From positions 1 to 5,009 of the forward strand of contig JAEYGD010000030.1 of NCBI GenBank assembly GCA_023402505.1: DNA of 5,009 nucleotides. Reading direction: 5' to 3'. Under the pieces are notes generated by a model. The model had not been told where the DNA came from. It did not search any database and saw only the letters and a list, made by a program, of their open reading frames with translations. A program made the translations under genes and the position numbers. Of this stretch, positions 4,831 through 5,009 are shown piece by piece. The stretch's first letter is position 1, and the number at the start of each line of letters is the position of its first letter. The DNA comes from Actinomycetes bacterium (lineage in GTDB: Bacteria; Actinomycetota; Actinomycetes; Mycobacteriales; Micromonosporaceae).

Positions 4831-5009
4831 ATGTACACGGTTGCGCAACTCATAGGTGGAGTGTGGGGGGCCGGCGGCGAAGGCGGCGAGCTGGTCGTCC
4901 ACGACCCGGCCGACGGCTCCCCGGTCAGCACGGTGCCGGTGGCCACCGCCGACGAGGTCGGCAAGGCGGTGGAGGCGGCCCGCGAGGTGGCCGCCGAGTG
5001 GGCCGCCAC
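4831..5009 (+). CDS. Aldehyde dehydrogenase family protein (N-terminal 59 residues, cut by window edge)
   Basis: The reading frame from ATG 4831 is open to the edge. LIGGVWGAGGEGGELVVHDP (residues 7-26) with DGSPVSTVPVATADEVGKAV after it and AAREVAAEWA near 49-58 form the standard ALDH N-terminus: I-G-G-x-W, then the D-P-A-D-G turn, then the helix pattern with A-A-R-x-A-x-x-W. Full-length members have about 450-520 residues and oxidise aldehydes to acids with NAD(P)+; the catalytic Cys and Glu and the coenzyme site lie beyond the window, so neither activity nor substrate class can be judged. The ATG is chosen because it lies just before the conserved IGG strand. It is divergent from the FAD oxidoreductase; an oxidase or dehydrogenase making an aldehyde that this enzyme removes is an attractive but untested pairing. 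Confidence 0.85.
   Translation, partial: MYTVAQLIGGVWGAGGEGGELVVHDPADGSPVSTVPVATADEVGKAVEAAREVAAEWAA

Overview
The window is very GC-rich, with almost every codon ending in G or C, GTG starts alongside ATG, and tightly packed genes. This points to a high-GC actinomycete. The mix of gene families and the intergenic repeats would suit the Micromonosporaceae (Micromonospora/Salinispora-like), but the genus is an inference from style, not shown by a marker gene.

Layout from left to right. (1) Positions 1-178, minus strand: the N-terminal end of a HAD-type sugar-phosphate phosphatase (GmhB-like), cut by the window edge. (2) 179-357: a divergent control region with two clear inverted repeats. (3) 358-1802, plus strand: a two-gene operon of an SRPBCC (START-like) small-ligand-binding protein and a short-chain dehydrogenase/reductase with a C-terminal membrane segment, whose reading frames overlap by 4 bases. 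(4) 1921-2688, plus strand: a soluble polyprenol-phosphate mannosyltransferase (Ppm1/DPM1 type) with its own leader. (5) 2689-3153: a 465-base non-coding stretch between converging genes. It holds a strong hairpin, a 125-base inverted-repeat element, a four-copy ~20-base tandem repeat and a small hairpin facing the other way. (6) 3154-4758, minus strand: an FAD-dependent amine-oxidase/phytoene-desaturase-fold oxidoreductase (PYROXD2/CrtI-like). (7) 4759-4830: a short divergent promoter region with a 10-base palindrome. (8) 4831-5009, plus strand: the first 59 residues of an aldehyde dehydrogenase, cut by the right edge.

How the genes may work together: the mannosyltransferase charges a polyprenyl-phosphate carrier for glycosylation of cell-envelope lipids or secreted proteins. 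The HAD phosphatase may feed sugar-nucleotide supply, but nothing here ties it directly to the mannosyltransferase. The SRPBCC/SDR pair looks like a small oxidoreductive module acting on a hydrophobic substrate near the membrane. The FAD oxidoreductase and aldehyde dehydrogenase are divergently arranged and may be co-regulated. I see no phage, transposase, CRISPR, tRNA or rRNA. The genes are ordinary housekeeping or secondary-redox families. The least explained sequence is the repeat-laden convergent intergenic region at 2689-3153.
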